Notes: generated from the letters alone by a model not told the origin. Shown: positions 20,579 to 32,497, counted from the stretch's first letter. The stretch is DNA of 64,000 bases from Symsagittifera roscoffensis (GCF_963678635.1 NC_087065.1:50164452-50228451), one strand, 5' to 3'. Numbers and translations are program-made.

Positions 20579-21398
20579 AAGACACTCAAAAATTGAATGT
20601 CGAAGGAATAAAAACGAGTGCACAGAGAGATCTGGTCCACCAAACCTTCAGGGACACATTATTCACTGGTAAAGCAATGGGAGTGTACAAGTATAAAATA
20701 GTTTCGAAAGTTAACACCAATATGACAGTGAAACAAAACAAATTTGCATGATCCCTATTCGACTCAAAACGTTTTCTCTTTTTCGACGGAATCCGTTTGG
20801 CCATAAAACTGCCGAAGAAAACGCATTTTTAGAAGACTTTTGCATGAACACCGAATAGGCCAACTCATACAATGAAAAAGATAACCATTTGCCCGAATTT
20901 CAACTTTCGAATTAAGAATTTTTACAGCGGCCCCACTCAGAATCAGAGCTGCAAAAAGAAGAAGCTTCTAATAGCCGAGTCCGTGAACGTCCCTCTATAA
21001 GCAACCCACTCATTTTATCTGAATCTTCAGAAGAACAACCATCTAAAAACAGTGCAAAGAAAACCAAAACAATAAACATTAAATTTTGAAACATATATTT
21101 TCAGATGATTTTCACTGCTCGTCCTTTTATAAATCAATCACTGTTTTATCAACAATAGCTTCAGGCAAATAAACTAGTTGACACAAACCAAGTGTTAGTT
21201 CAAACAAGTCTGTGAAATCCTTTGGTTTACTTTCAATAACAAACTTTTATTAGCATGACAAATCGTCGACGAAAAGAAAAAGCCAGGAAATGATATTCAC
21301 ATGAAACTAGGACGAAAAGAAAAGTTCAGGAAACTACGACGGTTTATTTTAATTATCGCTGGAAAAGGGATCGCTTTAAAAGGAATGAAAAAGATTTA

Positions 21399-21603
21399 TT
21401 GTATCGGGTCCCGGTTGTTAAGCTCAGCTTAACAAGATCCTAAGGAGGGGCTCTTTTACTTTAGGGCTGTGAAATTATGTTCATTTACAAAATTCTAGGA
21501 TAGGGGTCCTCCAAAAACATAGGGACCTTTTTTCTAGGATTTTGCTATACATGAAGACCCCCCTTTGGAAGGACCCCCCCTTAGGATCCGGGACACGATA
21601 CAA
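21399..21603. mobile_element. MITE with TA duplication, copy 2
   Basis: Counterpart of 7,457-7,661 within the large duplication, with the same ends and TA flanks. Confidence 0.72.
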
Positions 21604-21605
21604 TA

Positions 21606-21720
21606 CTACTGATTTCTTAAAAAGTACCAAAGGGGACCCTTTCCTTTCGGTCGGCAGGGGGTCGAATCCCTAAGAAAAAGGCGTCCGCTACCCCCCCCCC
21701 CCCCTAAATCCACCCCTGCT
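21606..21720. mobile_element. Truncated hAT-like MITE end, copy 2
   Basis: Counterpart of 7,664-7,770. It has a duplicated CCTTT (CCTTTCCTTT) and a longer C run. Confidence 0.58.
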
Positions 21721-21780
21721 CCGATGCTAGTAAAGAGTTCGACCAACGAATAATATAACTCTTTTGATGTAGCGTAAATG

Positions 21781-22156
21781 CAGTGGCGGTAATTTAAAAA
21801 GAAAATGAAAATGAAAACTTTTTTTTAGATTGAACAATTTGATTTTCCGAGCTCTCTGAAATTACTATGAGGACCCACTCTTGTCAAAATCTTTTTGCGC
21901 CGTAGGCAAATTTTTCAAAAAACAGGAAAAAAGTTTTTGGGCACTTTTTGAAAAATTTTGACAAAAAAAATTGTGTTTTTTTTTGGTGCGCGCTCCCCCC
22001 TCAAAGTTAGTTATATTGGTGCCGAAAGCGCCTTTAGAAAAATTTTGAGGTTTGTCAGCCTAAAATGGATGTCGAAAAGTTATAACAAAGGGGGAATCTC
22101 TGGAAAAAATTGGCAACCAGATTTGAGTTCCACCCCGCCCCCTCTGCACGCTACTG
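21781..22156. mobile_element. hAT-like MITE, complete, copy 2
   Basis: Counterpart of 7,831-8,206, with the same CGTAAATG duplications at 21,773-21,780 and 22,157-22,164. Confidence 0.8.
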
Positions 22157-22680
22157 CGTAAATGAGATTGAATGCTGGTTACCTCCATTCTGAGCGTTTC
22201 TTTTATTTCTTTTAATTCTGCAGCATGCTCTTTATCCCTGAAAAGACAAAACTGCTCTTACAAGGGAAGAAACCTAAATGTTTTGGTTGACCTTTGAAAA
22301 GTTTAATTTTTGTCAGCCATACTTCTGAAAATTTTTGCCACCCCCAGACCCATATTAAAATCAGATAGTGTGTGTTTAGTCCTAGATAGCTTTCTTTTGA
22401 GCCAGTTCATTTACCTTAAATCAATTTGAAGTAAGACGGATGAGGCTTAAAGAGGTTTCTCGGGTCAAAAAAGAAAAATGTTGTTTTTAAGGCCGCCTTG
22501 TTTTCCGTTCAAACAAAACTTATCAGTGATGAAGTGTGTGCCGAAGAACATCATCTCTAAGCAGCCCTAAAAACTTCTGATATTAAAAAACTCATTATAA
22601 AATTAAAGATTCAAGCTATGCCCTCATATGAGTATCCCATAACATAAAAAGATGTTTACAAAAACTGTTAAATTCTTCCT

Positions 22681-23331
22681 TTGCGAGGCCAAACTGTGCA
22701 TTCTGTGCATTGTGATTGGATTCCGCAAAAAGCCAAAATCAAATTTGTCGCGGAATCTGCAATTTTGCTAATTTTTTTGATCTTCTTTGCTGTTTTGGAT
22801 TCCACAAATAAATACTTAAAATATTGTACCGACCGATCAAAATTGCTTCAAAATTAGGCAAATTTGCGAAATCTGCAACTGTTATTGCGGAATCCAGAAC
22901 AGTTTGTGGAATCCACAAACAAACGAAAAACATGTGTATAGTTACATTGAGCACAACTGTAAGCGGAATCCGCAAACTTTAAGTGGAATCAGCAAATTAT
23001 AAGTGGAATCCGCACTTTGTTTGCGGAATCCACTTAGATTTGCGGATTCCACTTACATTTTGCGGATCCACTTACATCTCGCGGAATCCACTTACAGTTG
23101 CGGAATCCAGAACATTTAGCCATATTTGCTAGTTGCGGAATCCGCAACAAAACAAATGTGCCGACAAAAACTACGTTACAGATATTTGTACGCGGAATCC
23201 ACGGAATCTGGAATCTTTGTGTGTGGAATCCACTTACTTTTTGGAACATGTTTTAAGATTTGTCTCTGGAATCATGGAACATACACACACAAAATTTTGC
23301 GCCTTTCCAGTGCACATTTTAACCTCGTAAT
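22681..23331. mobile_element. GGAATCC-rich element, copy 2
   Basis: Counterpart of 8,731-9,381 within the large duplication, nearly identical. Confidence 0.63.
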
Positions 23332-23424
23332 GACGACAATAGACTGATTCTTATCCTGTATATTTGGTAATATATGAAAATCCGGGTGAAGTTTATATTA
23401 CTACCAAATGAGAATGCTCATTCA

Positions 23425-23788
23425 CAGGGGCGGATTTAGGGGGGGGGGGGGGGGGTGTCAGGTCCTCCCTTCTCAGGGATTTGATCCCCTGCTGAACCAA
23501 AGGGTCCCCCTTTGGTACTTAAAAAAAGCCGTTTTTGGCCGAACCACCCTAAATTTTTTCTAAAAGCGTCTTCGGCTCCAATATATACTAACTTCGAGGG
23601 GGAGCTCCAGCCAAAAAAAACTCAATTTTTTGTCACCTTTTTCCAATAAGTGCCCAAAAACCGCCTTTTGACCTGTTTTTTTTTCAAAATTAGCATGCGG
23701 CGCAGAAACTTTGGCCAAAACAGCGTCATTTTAGTGTTTTAGGAGAGCTCGGAAAACCAATTTGGCCGACCCAAAAAAAATCAAATTT
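23425..23788. mobile_element. hAT-like MITE, truncated, copy 2
   Basis: Counterpart of 9,475-9,840. The G-run is 17 long (23,439-23,455) against 21 in copy 1. Confidence 0.6.
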
Positions 23789-24455
23789 TTTGGTTTTTAT
23801 AGTATGATTTTTTCAAATTTTTGAGATCAGGGAGCCGATCAGTTTTGCACAATTCTAGTAAGTTTCCAATGAAGAGTATTTTTTTAAACATTATAACCAG
23901 TCTAATTGAAACAGAATGACGGCTGCTTTAGATGAAAATTAAAAAAGAAAATGATATTAAATAGTGCTGATTTAGGTTATCCAGACGAAACGAAAAAAAC
24001 TTGAATTTTTGAATGCATTTTTCTCAAATTGGTTACAAACTAAAGTATAGGGTACTCAAAATTTCACCAAAATTGATATGGTGCAATTGTTTGACAAAAT
24101 TTTCAGCCAAAAATATATTGCAAGCTTGGGTCATTTCGGCTTTTTTAATCAAACAAAAATTATGCTGAAACTATTTTGTTAAAAATTGAGAAAATTAAAT
24201 CACATGAAGGATCTTACACAGCCAAACATTATTTTCTAGATGAGTTAAATCTCCAAAAACAACTATAAAAGAAAATACTTTCGTTTGATAGTCAAGAAAT
24301 GTGATTTCTACTATATAAAATACAAAGCACAAAGTTTTTGTTAAAAATAAGTTTGAAATTTTACTAGAACTTTGTTGGTAAGTGTAAGAGTCTCCTTGTG
24401 ATATAAATGTCTCATCTAATAGCAAAACGTTTTTCAGCCCAATTGCTGATTAACT

Positions 24456-24499
24456 ACAAAAGCCAAAATTACCTGTTTTTGAGGTAATTTTTTGGTTGT
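24456..24499. repeat. Imperfect hairpin at the end of the duplication
   Basis: ACAAAAGCCAAAATTACC is followed after 9 bases by GGTAATTTTTTGGTTGT, an inverted repeat whose left arm is the last shared sequence of the duplicated segment. The right arm belongs to the unrelated flank. Confidence 0.55.
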
Positions 24500-25272
24500 G
24501 AATTTCGGAAAATTGTGATGAAATTCTTAAGCAACCTTTTATTCTCTTCATTTTGTGTCTAACCCAGTTTGAGAAAAACACTCCTGAAAATTAATCGTTT
24601 TGTCCGTTTATTTTAAATTAGCACTTTACTTTCAAGGCTTTTGTTATAAGGTTTGCGTTCCAACAGTTTGGTAAACAGGCAACCAACCAGACGGCAGCAC
24701 CCTGTTTTGATGTCTTGTCGTCTAAATGTGCCAACTAGCGCTCGATAAACATTCTTGCAGAATATGATTTGAAAGAAGAATTACTAGCAGGCTAACCCAA
24801 ACATGTTCAAATCTGGTCTAAAGGAAAATGAAACTGAAACAAAAACTGCCATTAAAAGGATTGAATTGGCTGGAAAAAATGGAGAATCCCTCACCTTGAT
24901 TTAGTTTTGGTGGCATAAAACGCTTTCAGTACAAACACAGGTTTCCATTGTCACACAATTCAGAGTTAAAATTAACAAAATGACTCGTATCAGGACGAAG
25001 CCCTGAATGTTCCGACTGCCTTCAATTCCGGTCAGTGAAAAACTGTTGGTCTTAAAAAAATAGATAAAACTTTTAAGTAAACTCAAAGTTTGATATATAT
25101 TTTTTTTGAAATTAGTCCCCCTACAGACCATGCAAAGTACAAAGTAATATATTTAGTATACAAAAAAGTACTGAATAGTCCGCCTCATTTCAATAAGGAA
25201 CGTTGCGTATTAAATCTCCGCTTACATATTAATCGTACAAAACATGTCACGCATTAATTGTCCCAAATTGAC
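24500..25272. other. Unique non-coding flank
   Basis: No gene or repeat is supported. A minus-strand reading at 24,901-25,131 has a hydrophobic centre but no recognisable features and is probably chance. Confidence 0.35.
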
Positions 25273-25774
25273 AATCTTTAAGTCTCTTAGTTTCACGAAA
25301 AGTAATCACAGGTGAATTATCATTTAAGATTTGAGCTCAAGACAGCAATACTTTTTGAATGATCTTCATAAATTCCGACAAAAATTGAAAAATCAAAAAC
25401 TGTAAAATATCGAGTGGAGAAAAAACACCCTAGCCGAAATATTACGTCACTTTTTTCGAAAGTAGGATTAATAAATTTTAAAAATTTATTTTTTCCAAGT
25501 GAGGTCATTTTTTTAATGTTTTTTCTAAGTTTTTTTTCTAATGCGTTTTCTTCGATTCATTTCCCCACAAACAAAAGTAAATTAACAACAGATAAAGTTA
25601 GCGTATCCTATCCTAATACCAAGGTCAAATAGCTTGCCGCAATTCAAATTGGAACGCATTAATTTGCCGGTTGCGCATGTTATAAAAACGCAACATATTG
25701 CGAGTTATTTATCTCAAAGGACACATATGAAAAATGATCACAGTAAAAAATATTTATAGTTTGAGCTTTGGGCA
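25273..25774 (+). repeat. 503-bp direct repeat, unit 1
   Basis: It begins AATCTTTAAGTCTCTTAG and ends TTTGAGCTTTGGG, and it recurs at 25,900-26,403 with a few substitutions and homopolymer changes. It contains GCGCATGTTATAAAAACGC, a TATA-like sequence inside a short inverted repeat. It carries no coding potential. Confidence 0.85.
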
Positions 25775-25899
25775 AAAATAATTTTTAGAGAGTACAAAAA
25801 ATTTCCGTCGAAAACGCTTTGCTAAAAAGTCGAAAATTGACTGAATGAAAAAAAATCGACCAAACATTCCAAGTGAGGTCATAGCAGACTAAACGACAA
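25775..25899. other. Spacer between direct repeats
   Basis: 125 bp. It holds another copy of TTCCAAGTGAGGTCAT, which also occurs inside each repeat unit, so the repeat may once have been longer. Confidence 0.5.
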
Positions 25900-26403
25900 A
25901 ATCTTTAAGTCTCTTAGTTTCACGAAAAGTAATCACAGGTGAATTATCATTTAAGATTTGAGCTCAAGACAGCAATACTTTTTGAATGATCTTCATAAAT
26001 TCCGACAAAAATTGAAAAATCAAAAACTGTAAAATATCGAGTGGAGAAAAAACCACCCTAGCCGAAATATTACGTCACTTTTTTTCGAAAGTAGGATTAA
26101 TAAATTTTAAAAATTTATTTTTTCCAAGTGAGGTCATTTTTTTAATGCTTTTTCTAAGTTTTTTTTTCTAATGCGTTTTCTTCGATTCATTTCCCCACAA
26201 ACAAAAGTAAATTAACAACAGATAAAATTAGCGTATCCTATTCTAATACCAAGGTCAAATAGCTTGCCGCAATTCAAATTGGAACGCATTAATTTGCCGG
26301 TTGCGCATGTTATAAAAACGCAACATATTGCGAGTTATTTATCTCAAAGGACACATATGAAAAATGATCACAGTAAGAAATATTTATAGTTTGAGCTTCG
26401 GGA
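25900..26403 (+). repeat. 503-bp direct repeat, unit 2
   Basis: Second unit of the direct repeat, offset by 627 bp. The match ends at GAGCTTCGGG, after which the sequence differs. Confidence 0.85.
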
Positions 26404-26845
26404 ATTCTGCTTTTTCTTTAAAAGTCGGAACAACAATTCTTCTAAAAAATTTCTCCCGATGGCCATGAAACTAACATCAACAATGTTTATTTGATCTTGA
26501 TTGCAGAAACTCTCAACACAATAATGACCAAAAAGTGAGGTTAACTGCTTCAACTTTCTGGGATAATGTAGGGTTTTAATAAAAAAAAACCATTTTAGCA
26601 ATTTTCTGTTTATATATCAAAGTGCCCAGAGAGCGTCAAAATAGAGTGAAAGCTCAAGCCTGTTTTTCTGGTTTCTGGAACAAACTAGCTGAAAAATTTG
26701 ATTCCCCTATCGATAGAATCCTATCTCCGCTTTGCCCACGATGACACTAATTTATAATCTCATTTGGTGAAAGCGGCCCTGAATCCAAGTTCAACGAGCC
26801 TCGAGATCAAAAAACAGAAAAATTTATCGGAAACAAATAACGTAC
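26404..26845. other. Downstream flank of the GTPase exon
   Basis: On the minus strand this follows the predicted donor GTACGT at 26,845. It would hold intron and any 3' exons. I cannot pick out a second exon with confidence; AG acceptor candidates such as TTTTTCAG near 26,685 exist. Confidence 0.35.
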
Positions 26846-27585
26846 TTTTTTTGCATCTGTTCTTCCAGTTTCCCCACTTCCTCGGCTATCATTTTTTGTA
26901 GTTTCTCATTTGAAATTTCTACTTCTGTAACATTTTTGGTTGTAAGTCGTTTTGCTTTTTGGATTCGATCCCAGAGTTCGTTCATAGAATTGACAAACGC
27001 CTCTTTTTCATCAGCATTATCTTTGTTCCAGAGACAGTCAATTGTGAGGTAGCTGGCTCCTTTGGCATTGGAAAATTGTTCTGCGAGCACCCCAATGTAA
27101 TCCTCCAACCGCTCATCGTCCGAGTTTCCTTTGTTCGCGTTTTTTCTTTTGTCCACACTGTCTTTGTCCATACCCATGTGTGTGAAAATTAAAATTACAT
27201 GATGCCAAAATGTATCCTTATTAAACATTTCATGAAATATGCGCAACATTCCTATCAGTGATCTCTCGAATCTCGCCCTTGTGCCATTCAGTATAATTGC
27301 GACAACATTGATGTAATCACAATTCTTGTTGAGTTTCGCAACTAAGTCCGCAATTATGAAAGCGTCATTTTCGTTCGTCGGATCATTGAACCCTATGGTG
27401 TCGATGATATCGATGGGTTTACCTTGGTCGCCCATGAAAAACGATTGCGCGAAACGTGTTACTTGGGTGCACGAGGTAGACGCCGCAGATGTCGGGAATA
27501 GATGCGAATCGTGTTCTTCACCCGCTAGTATGTTGCAGAATGTACTTTTTCCTGTGCCAGTTTCTCCGATTACTATAATTTTCAT
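26846..27585 (-). CDS. AIG1/GIMAP-type GTPase exon
   Basis: A 246-codon open reading from an ATG at 27,585 to a likely splice donor (GTACGT at 26,845-26,840). If unspliced it runs 7 codons further to a stop at 26,824. It contains the P-loop GETGTGKS at residues 7-14, a switch/G2 region with TSCTQVT, G3 DTIGF at about 61-65, and the AIG1-family stretch IILNGTRARFERS. The G4 position falls in IFTHMGMDKD, where the usual T-K/R-x-D is poorly kept. The last 40 residues are helical and charged (KLQKMIAEEVGKLEEQM). Such GTPases oligomerise and in animals and plants are tied to immune or stress responses. The frame is intact, unlike nearby mobile genes. The N-terminus starts right at the P-loop, so an upstream exon may exist; a MITE begins only 54 bp upstream. 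Confidence 0.85.
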
Positions 27586-27638
27586 CCTGCAGTCATCGCG
27601 TATGTCTGTAGTGAATTCAGCTTAAACATACATCACGT

Positions 27639-27925
27639 CAGGAGTGTATCTAGGGTTTTCTTGAGGGGGGAGTCAGATTTTGAAAAAAGATTGATTTTCT
27701 GACCTCTCTCAAACGCTTTTAAAGACCCTGTTTTGTGCACAAAAAACGGGCTTTTTCAAGCTTTTTTGGAACATTCTGACCGAAAAATTCTGTTTTTTTG
27801 GCGCCTTCCAAAGTTAGTACATACTGGCGCCGAAGGAGTCTTTAGAAAATTTTGGGGTCAGTCAACAAAAAATGGATATCACAAAATAGTACAACGGGTG
27901 ACCCTTTGACTCGGCAGGGGGTCGA
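27639..27925. mobile_element. hAT-like MITE, right end degraded
   Basis: It starts CAGGAGTGTATCTAGGG, runs through the family core (GGCGCCGAAGGAGTCTTTAGAAA, here at 27,825-27,847) and GGGTGACCCTTTG, and stops being recognisable after GGGGGTCGAACATTGCC. It sits just upstream of the GTPase ATG, so it may have displaced or supplied promoter sequence. Confidence 0.62.
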
Positions 27926-28780
27926 ACATTGCCTAACAGTTTTTGTTCTTATTAACTATAATTCTACCGCCAACTTTCTTGTTCAAAGAACTATGAAGCC
28001 AATTAACAGTTACCCTATAGCAAACTGGTGCAGTTTTTGATAAAAAGCAAAAGGGGGTCTCGGTGAGTAAAATTGAGACGAGGGTATAAGAATGATGTTT
28101 AACCGAAATTCTGCAAAGCTATAACCTGAACTGAAGAACAAGAAAAACTAATACAATTATTTTTTAATGAATGAGTGCTGCAGGTGTGATATTTTGCTGC
28201 TTGTTGATAAAAATTCATGTCACGTTCTACCAGGTGGCACTGACGCAAGAAAGGCAAAATGTTTTTCAAGAAAGGCAAAATACTTGACGCAAGAAAAAAT
28301 TTGCGAAGAAAATTTTGTCCTAAAAGCAGCAACCAATTTATAGCGTTGATGGACCTTCTGTTACGGAGGTCGTAATAAGAGCAGAGCAAAACGGTATTGG
28401 TGTCACCTCAGCGTTTTGCATGTGGGACAGCATAGTCTCTATGGCTATTACTCGCTTTGACAAATCAAGTTTCTTAGAGTCATGAATATAACAGTTCTCG
28501 ATAAACATGAAAAACAACCTTTAAACAGAAGTTCAATAATAACGTTGTTGCAGCGGTCAGAACTATTAGTAAAAAATTCCCAAGTATCAAATGTCGAAAA
28601 ACGACCCTAATAAAGAAGAAATAACCTAAATTTAAAAGGAAACAGGAAAGTTGTTTTGTTGTACTGAACTCTTCAGCTCTCAAAAGGGCCTTTAAACTGA
28701 AATTTGATAATAAAAAATTTTGAAAAAGGAAAAACAAATTAACAAATCCGCCGCCATACAGATACGTTACGAGTACCACG
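27926..28780. other. Non-coding stretch
   Basis: No supported gene. A minus-strand reading at 28,480-28,860 is hydrophobic and Leu/Phe-rich but has no family resemblance, and is probably chance. GACGCAAGAAAGGCAAAAT and AAGAAAGGCAAAATAC at 28,244-28,285 form a short direct repeat. Confidence 0.35.
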
Positions 28781-31340
28781 AGTTGGTTGCTCAGACTGGA
28801 AAATGCGACAAAGAGATCAAAACTTAGCGGGCTTACATTAGAAGTACGAGAAGTATACAACTATTTGAATATTCTGCGGAGATCTCACAAAAGATCAGCA
28901 GGAATAATTAACACCAAACGAAGCTCCACCGACAATAACAGTAAGTACATTCAGTTTGACAAGATTTAGCGGCAAGCCACGAATAGATTACGAGCAGCTT
29001 TTGCCACAATTGACTGAGGAATAAACAGAGTTAGAAGGGAGACACCTCTCTGCAGATGAAAATTACCGAAAATTTTGGAGGTTCGCATTTATAGTAGCCG
29101 CCGCAAGGAAAGATTGGAACTTGAGACCAATACTGAACTTCATAAAAAAATCAAAACTGGGAAGCTTTCAACTGGACCAACGGATAAAACTGATTCAACA
29201 TCCGGAAGAGAGTATATGTTCGTGACGACCGCCTTTTAATAGATGAACCTCCCACCAGAACTGAGACAAACATTTTTGGAAAGAATCCAACTCAGTTACC
29301 CAGGATCCGGTCTGTTAACTCATCTGGTTCCCTCATATCCAAAGATCAATTGTCCAGACGGCAAAAAACTGCCGACATGGTACCAAACAAAGGTAAAAAT
29401 TAAAACCCGTTAAAGGAAAAACCATTATTTCTAATGAAACCAATAATCGAACCTAATGAGGAGGTTCAAAGAGAACTCAGGACCACTCCCAGACCATCTA
29501 AGCGGAGACGCTTATATACTCGTAGTCATACATAAATGACCATAGTTTCCAACGGCTAAAGTGGTACCTAACACTAAAGCAAACCTTGTTAGGAAACCTA
29601 AGCAATGATATTCTTCAAATAACGGCATCTCACATAAGTTAGGATGTGAACAAGCTGAAAAAACTCAGAGCCAAAAATTTTTAAAACAGGATAAATTAAT
29701 TAGCATAATCTAAAAATTTGCCCCCATAGACAACAAAGGTAAAAATGTGTAATCGAGGGAATAATACAAATCATAAAGTGTGAGAACTAGATTAGAAGTT
29801 ACGAGAATAGACAAAAATAACAAACTTTATACGTTAGCTGAGATAATCCACAACTTTCGAATGAATCTGCTTGAAGTAGAAAAAAAACTTCATCACTGGA
29901 AGCGCACATCTGGCGAAACCCAAACACACTATTATGAAATAAAGCTAAAACAAGCTCAGCAACTTATGTAAATTGAAAAAAAGGAAAGCACGCATGTGTT
30001 GGGAAAAAGTAAAAGAATCTGATGCACTCACCGTTTCATGCTGAACTAATGCACCTTGGTCAGATAACGAAATAGTGGGAAAATGGCGGCCAACACATCG
30101 ACTACCAGAGCGGATAATTAACAAATAAGTTGCATCAGCGCAAAAACTACAACAGGACACATGTGTGATGAATAGGCGGGCAATTGCTAAAGAGATTAGT
30201 TCTTAAATCAAGATACAAAGGGATACAAGGCCAGGTAGATGCAAAAACGGATAGAAAAGGTGGCAGGAAAACAGTAAGAGTAATCACAAAAGTAGAAGAC
30301 CCAAAAACATTTGAGCAAAACAAAAAACTACGTACTGAAAAAAACCTAATTTACACAAAACCCACAGCTTGGGTTCATACCCTGGGACGTAAACAGCCAA
30401 GGGTGCTAGAAAGTAGCGGATTAGCATTGGTGCCTATTCCAGGGATTTATTGACCCTGGAGACCCTCACGACTAAGCGGCTGAAAATTCATAGAAATTCT
30501 GGGGGAGAACGGGACCGTGTTTTTTAGACATTGAAGAGCCAAACGCGCCACAACATTCCATCTTTAGGGAAGACCTGAAAACAGGACTACCAAGAAGGCT
30601 GTCCAGGAAAAAGAAACTGGAGCAGGCACAGGAAAACCGGAAGAACAGAAAAAGAAAACAAACAAAAATAGGACAAGAAGAAAGCCAGCACAAAAAAATC
30701 AAGAGAGATGTAATTCGCATCGGAGATGTCAAAGGAAATAAACGCATCCACACCTAAGAAAAACGAAACGTTAGAACAGTGCATCTTTTTGAGTGAGAAC
30801 TAGTCTTCTAAATCCGAAATCACTGACTCGTCTCTGAAGAGGTTAAATCAAAAAAGCCGTCTCAACCACCTTTTCACCTATTGTCGTGGCAGAAGCAATT
30901 ATGAAATATGCGAGAAACCACCAATTGGCGTTGGCAGGAGCTGCAGTCAATTCCTTATCAATTGGTACAAATGAAAAACCAAACCCAAATCAGCCGAGGC
31001 TATGAAAAAACGATTCGCCTTGATTCATCAATCGACAAGCAAACAGAGTAAAACAACTCGAATATGAAAAGTCAAATTCACGAGATGAGATTCAACGAAA
31101 AGTCACCGGATTACCAAGCACGCGTGAATTGTATGGTATACATAAAATCAAAACCGGAAAACAAAAACACAGTCGTTGTAGATCTAGTGTCTCCAAGATT
31201 CAGCCCGAATAGAGAGAATCAAGACGGTCAAAAAGATTATTTACTTGGAATTGATTGAGAGATTGAGAGAGCAAGAAGACAACCGAAGTCGAATCGACAA
31301 AAGATACAGAAGGAACGGAAGCAACAGAAGAGCGCTCGAA
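28781..31340 (+). mobile_element. Ty3/Gypsy-type relic, 3' half of pol and tail
   Basis: Broken plus-strand readings match, piece by piece and in the same order, the 3' half of the minus-strand element at 32,217-39,330. At 29,090 there is FIVAAARKDWNLRP, the counterpart of FIAAATKKDRNFRP. At 29,245 comes an integrase zinc-finger-like stretch PPELRQTFLERIQLSYPGSG, and at 29,780 the integrase C-terminal stretch with RIDKNNKLYTLAEIIHNF. At 30,280 there is KVEDPKTFEQNK, at 30,535 EPNAPQHSIF, and at 31,090 an acidic tail. Stops and frame changes are frequent, and no LTR or reverse transcriptase is visible, so this is an old, diverged fragment. The plus strand is strikingly purine-rich. Confidence 0.7.
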
Positions 31341-32216
31341 AAACTTAGATTTCGTTAACTCGGACATATGTACTTTTTAGAAATCCAGATGGTTGAAAAT
31401 ACGGTTAAAATTAGTGAAACCATATGGTTAAGATCTTTTCACATAAAAAAGGGGTTTTAGAAGCTAGTATTGAGTTCGAGCAAACGAAATGACATCCAAA
31501 CCAAATCTAAATACGATTCATCTAAAAATTAAAAGATTTAAAAAACTTTGAACAAAAGTATAAAAATAGCGTAACTTTTGAGAGAGAAACTAAAACACTT
31601 CTTATCCAAATGGGCTCGCCCTACTAACCCTCACGAACTTCCGAGTGAGTTTTGTTTTGACAGTTTCAGTAAAGAAGTAAAAACGGAAACATTCAACTTG
31701 CTTGTCAATATAATATTTTATTATTTACCACAATTATTTTCCAATTTTTTTTGAAATAATTAGCAATTGATTTTTCAATGAAACTAAAAATATATTTAGA
31801 AGTATATTTTTCAATGAAATTAAAATTTATCTCAACAGTTTTATAGAGTCTGCAAACACAAAAACCTTGAGTCGATTCGATAAGAAATTCGAGCTAGTAA
31901 AGTTATCGTACTTGTGTTTTTTGAAGTATTCAGTTTCTCCATACTTATTATTTTCCTGAATATTTTTTCCACTATGGGCAAAATAACTTCTTTATCGTTT
32001 AGAAGCATGAGAAAAGGCTACCGGTGGCACTACATGTGTAAACGGCTCTCAATCAGTGACTTACTTCTTTTGAGCTCAGAGACGTTGTAGTAGACCAAAC
32101 TTCTTGATGGCAATCTTTCAAAACAGTTTCTTTTAAATTAAATGATATCTTTTGAAAATTTTTATGACAATTTTTGGACCAAGTTATTATCCCCCCACCC
32201 AAAGTAGTTTGGAGGG
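31341..32216. other. AT-rich spacer between the two retroelements
   Basis: No gene is supported. There is a short internal duplication around 31,765-31,830 (two copies of ATTTTTCAATGAAA-like sequence). Confidence 0.4.
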
Positions 32217-32427
32217 TGTCATTTTGGAGAATACGGCGTTCTGATCCTTGATTTCGACTGGATCGATAAAGCTTCTTTCTAAGACGGAGTGATATAAAAC
32301 AACTAATTGACAGATACCATTAATTCAACTCTGTTTCTTATTTCAACTAGAGTTCGTCCTTTCTGTCTTTCAAGGTCAAATGACCAGCCGTCTAGGCGTT
32401 TAGCATAAGATTATTAGTAATATAGCT

Positions 32428-32497
<70 letters not shown>

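Larger units (their letters stand above)
17104..21089 (+). pseudogene. Protein-primed family B DNA polymerase of Polinton type, copy 2
   Basis: Counterpart of 3,163-7,147 with the same landmarks: GSGW, the C2H2-like finger, FDLQ at the exonuclease site, GDYHDLYM, DANNLYG and SDMDS. It also has the same stops and frameshifts. One extra A in the run near 19,610 changes the local frame compared with copy 1. Shared lesions mean that the gene was already dead when duplicated. The predicted introns are at 17,717-17,759 and 20,242-20,578. Confidence 0.85.
13942..24474. repeat. Tandem Polinton-derived unit, copy 2 (partial)
   Basis: This repeats positions 1-10,528 in order and orientation. It lacks the capsid module that follows copy 1 and ends at AAAATTACCT (24,474), where unrelated sequence begins. 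Length changes relative to copy 1 include one extra T near 16,100, one A fewer near 16,780, one extra A near 19,610, an extra CCTTT near 21,645 and a shorter G-run near 23,440. Confidence 0.93.

Noticed and set aside
25273-26403. LTR pair of a short retroelement
   Set aside because: Only 125 bp lie between the units, there is no primer binding site or polypurine tract, and the ends are not TG...CA.
28480-28860. Hydrophobic minus-strand reading of 126 codons
   Set aside because: No recognisable domain, and partly overlaps the purine-rich retroelement relic on the other strand.
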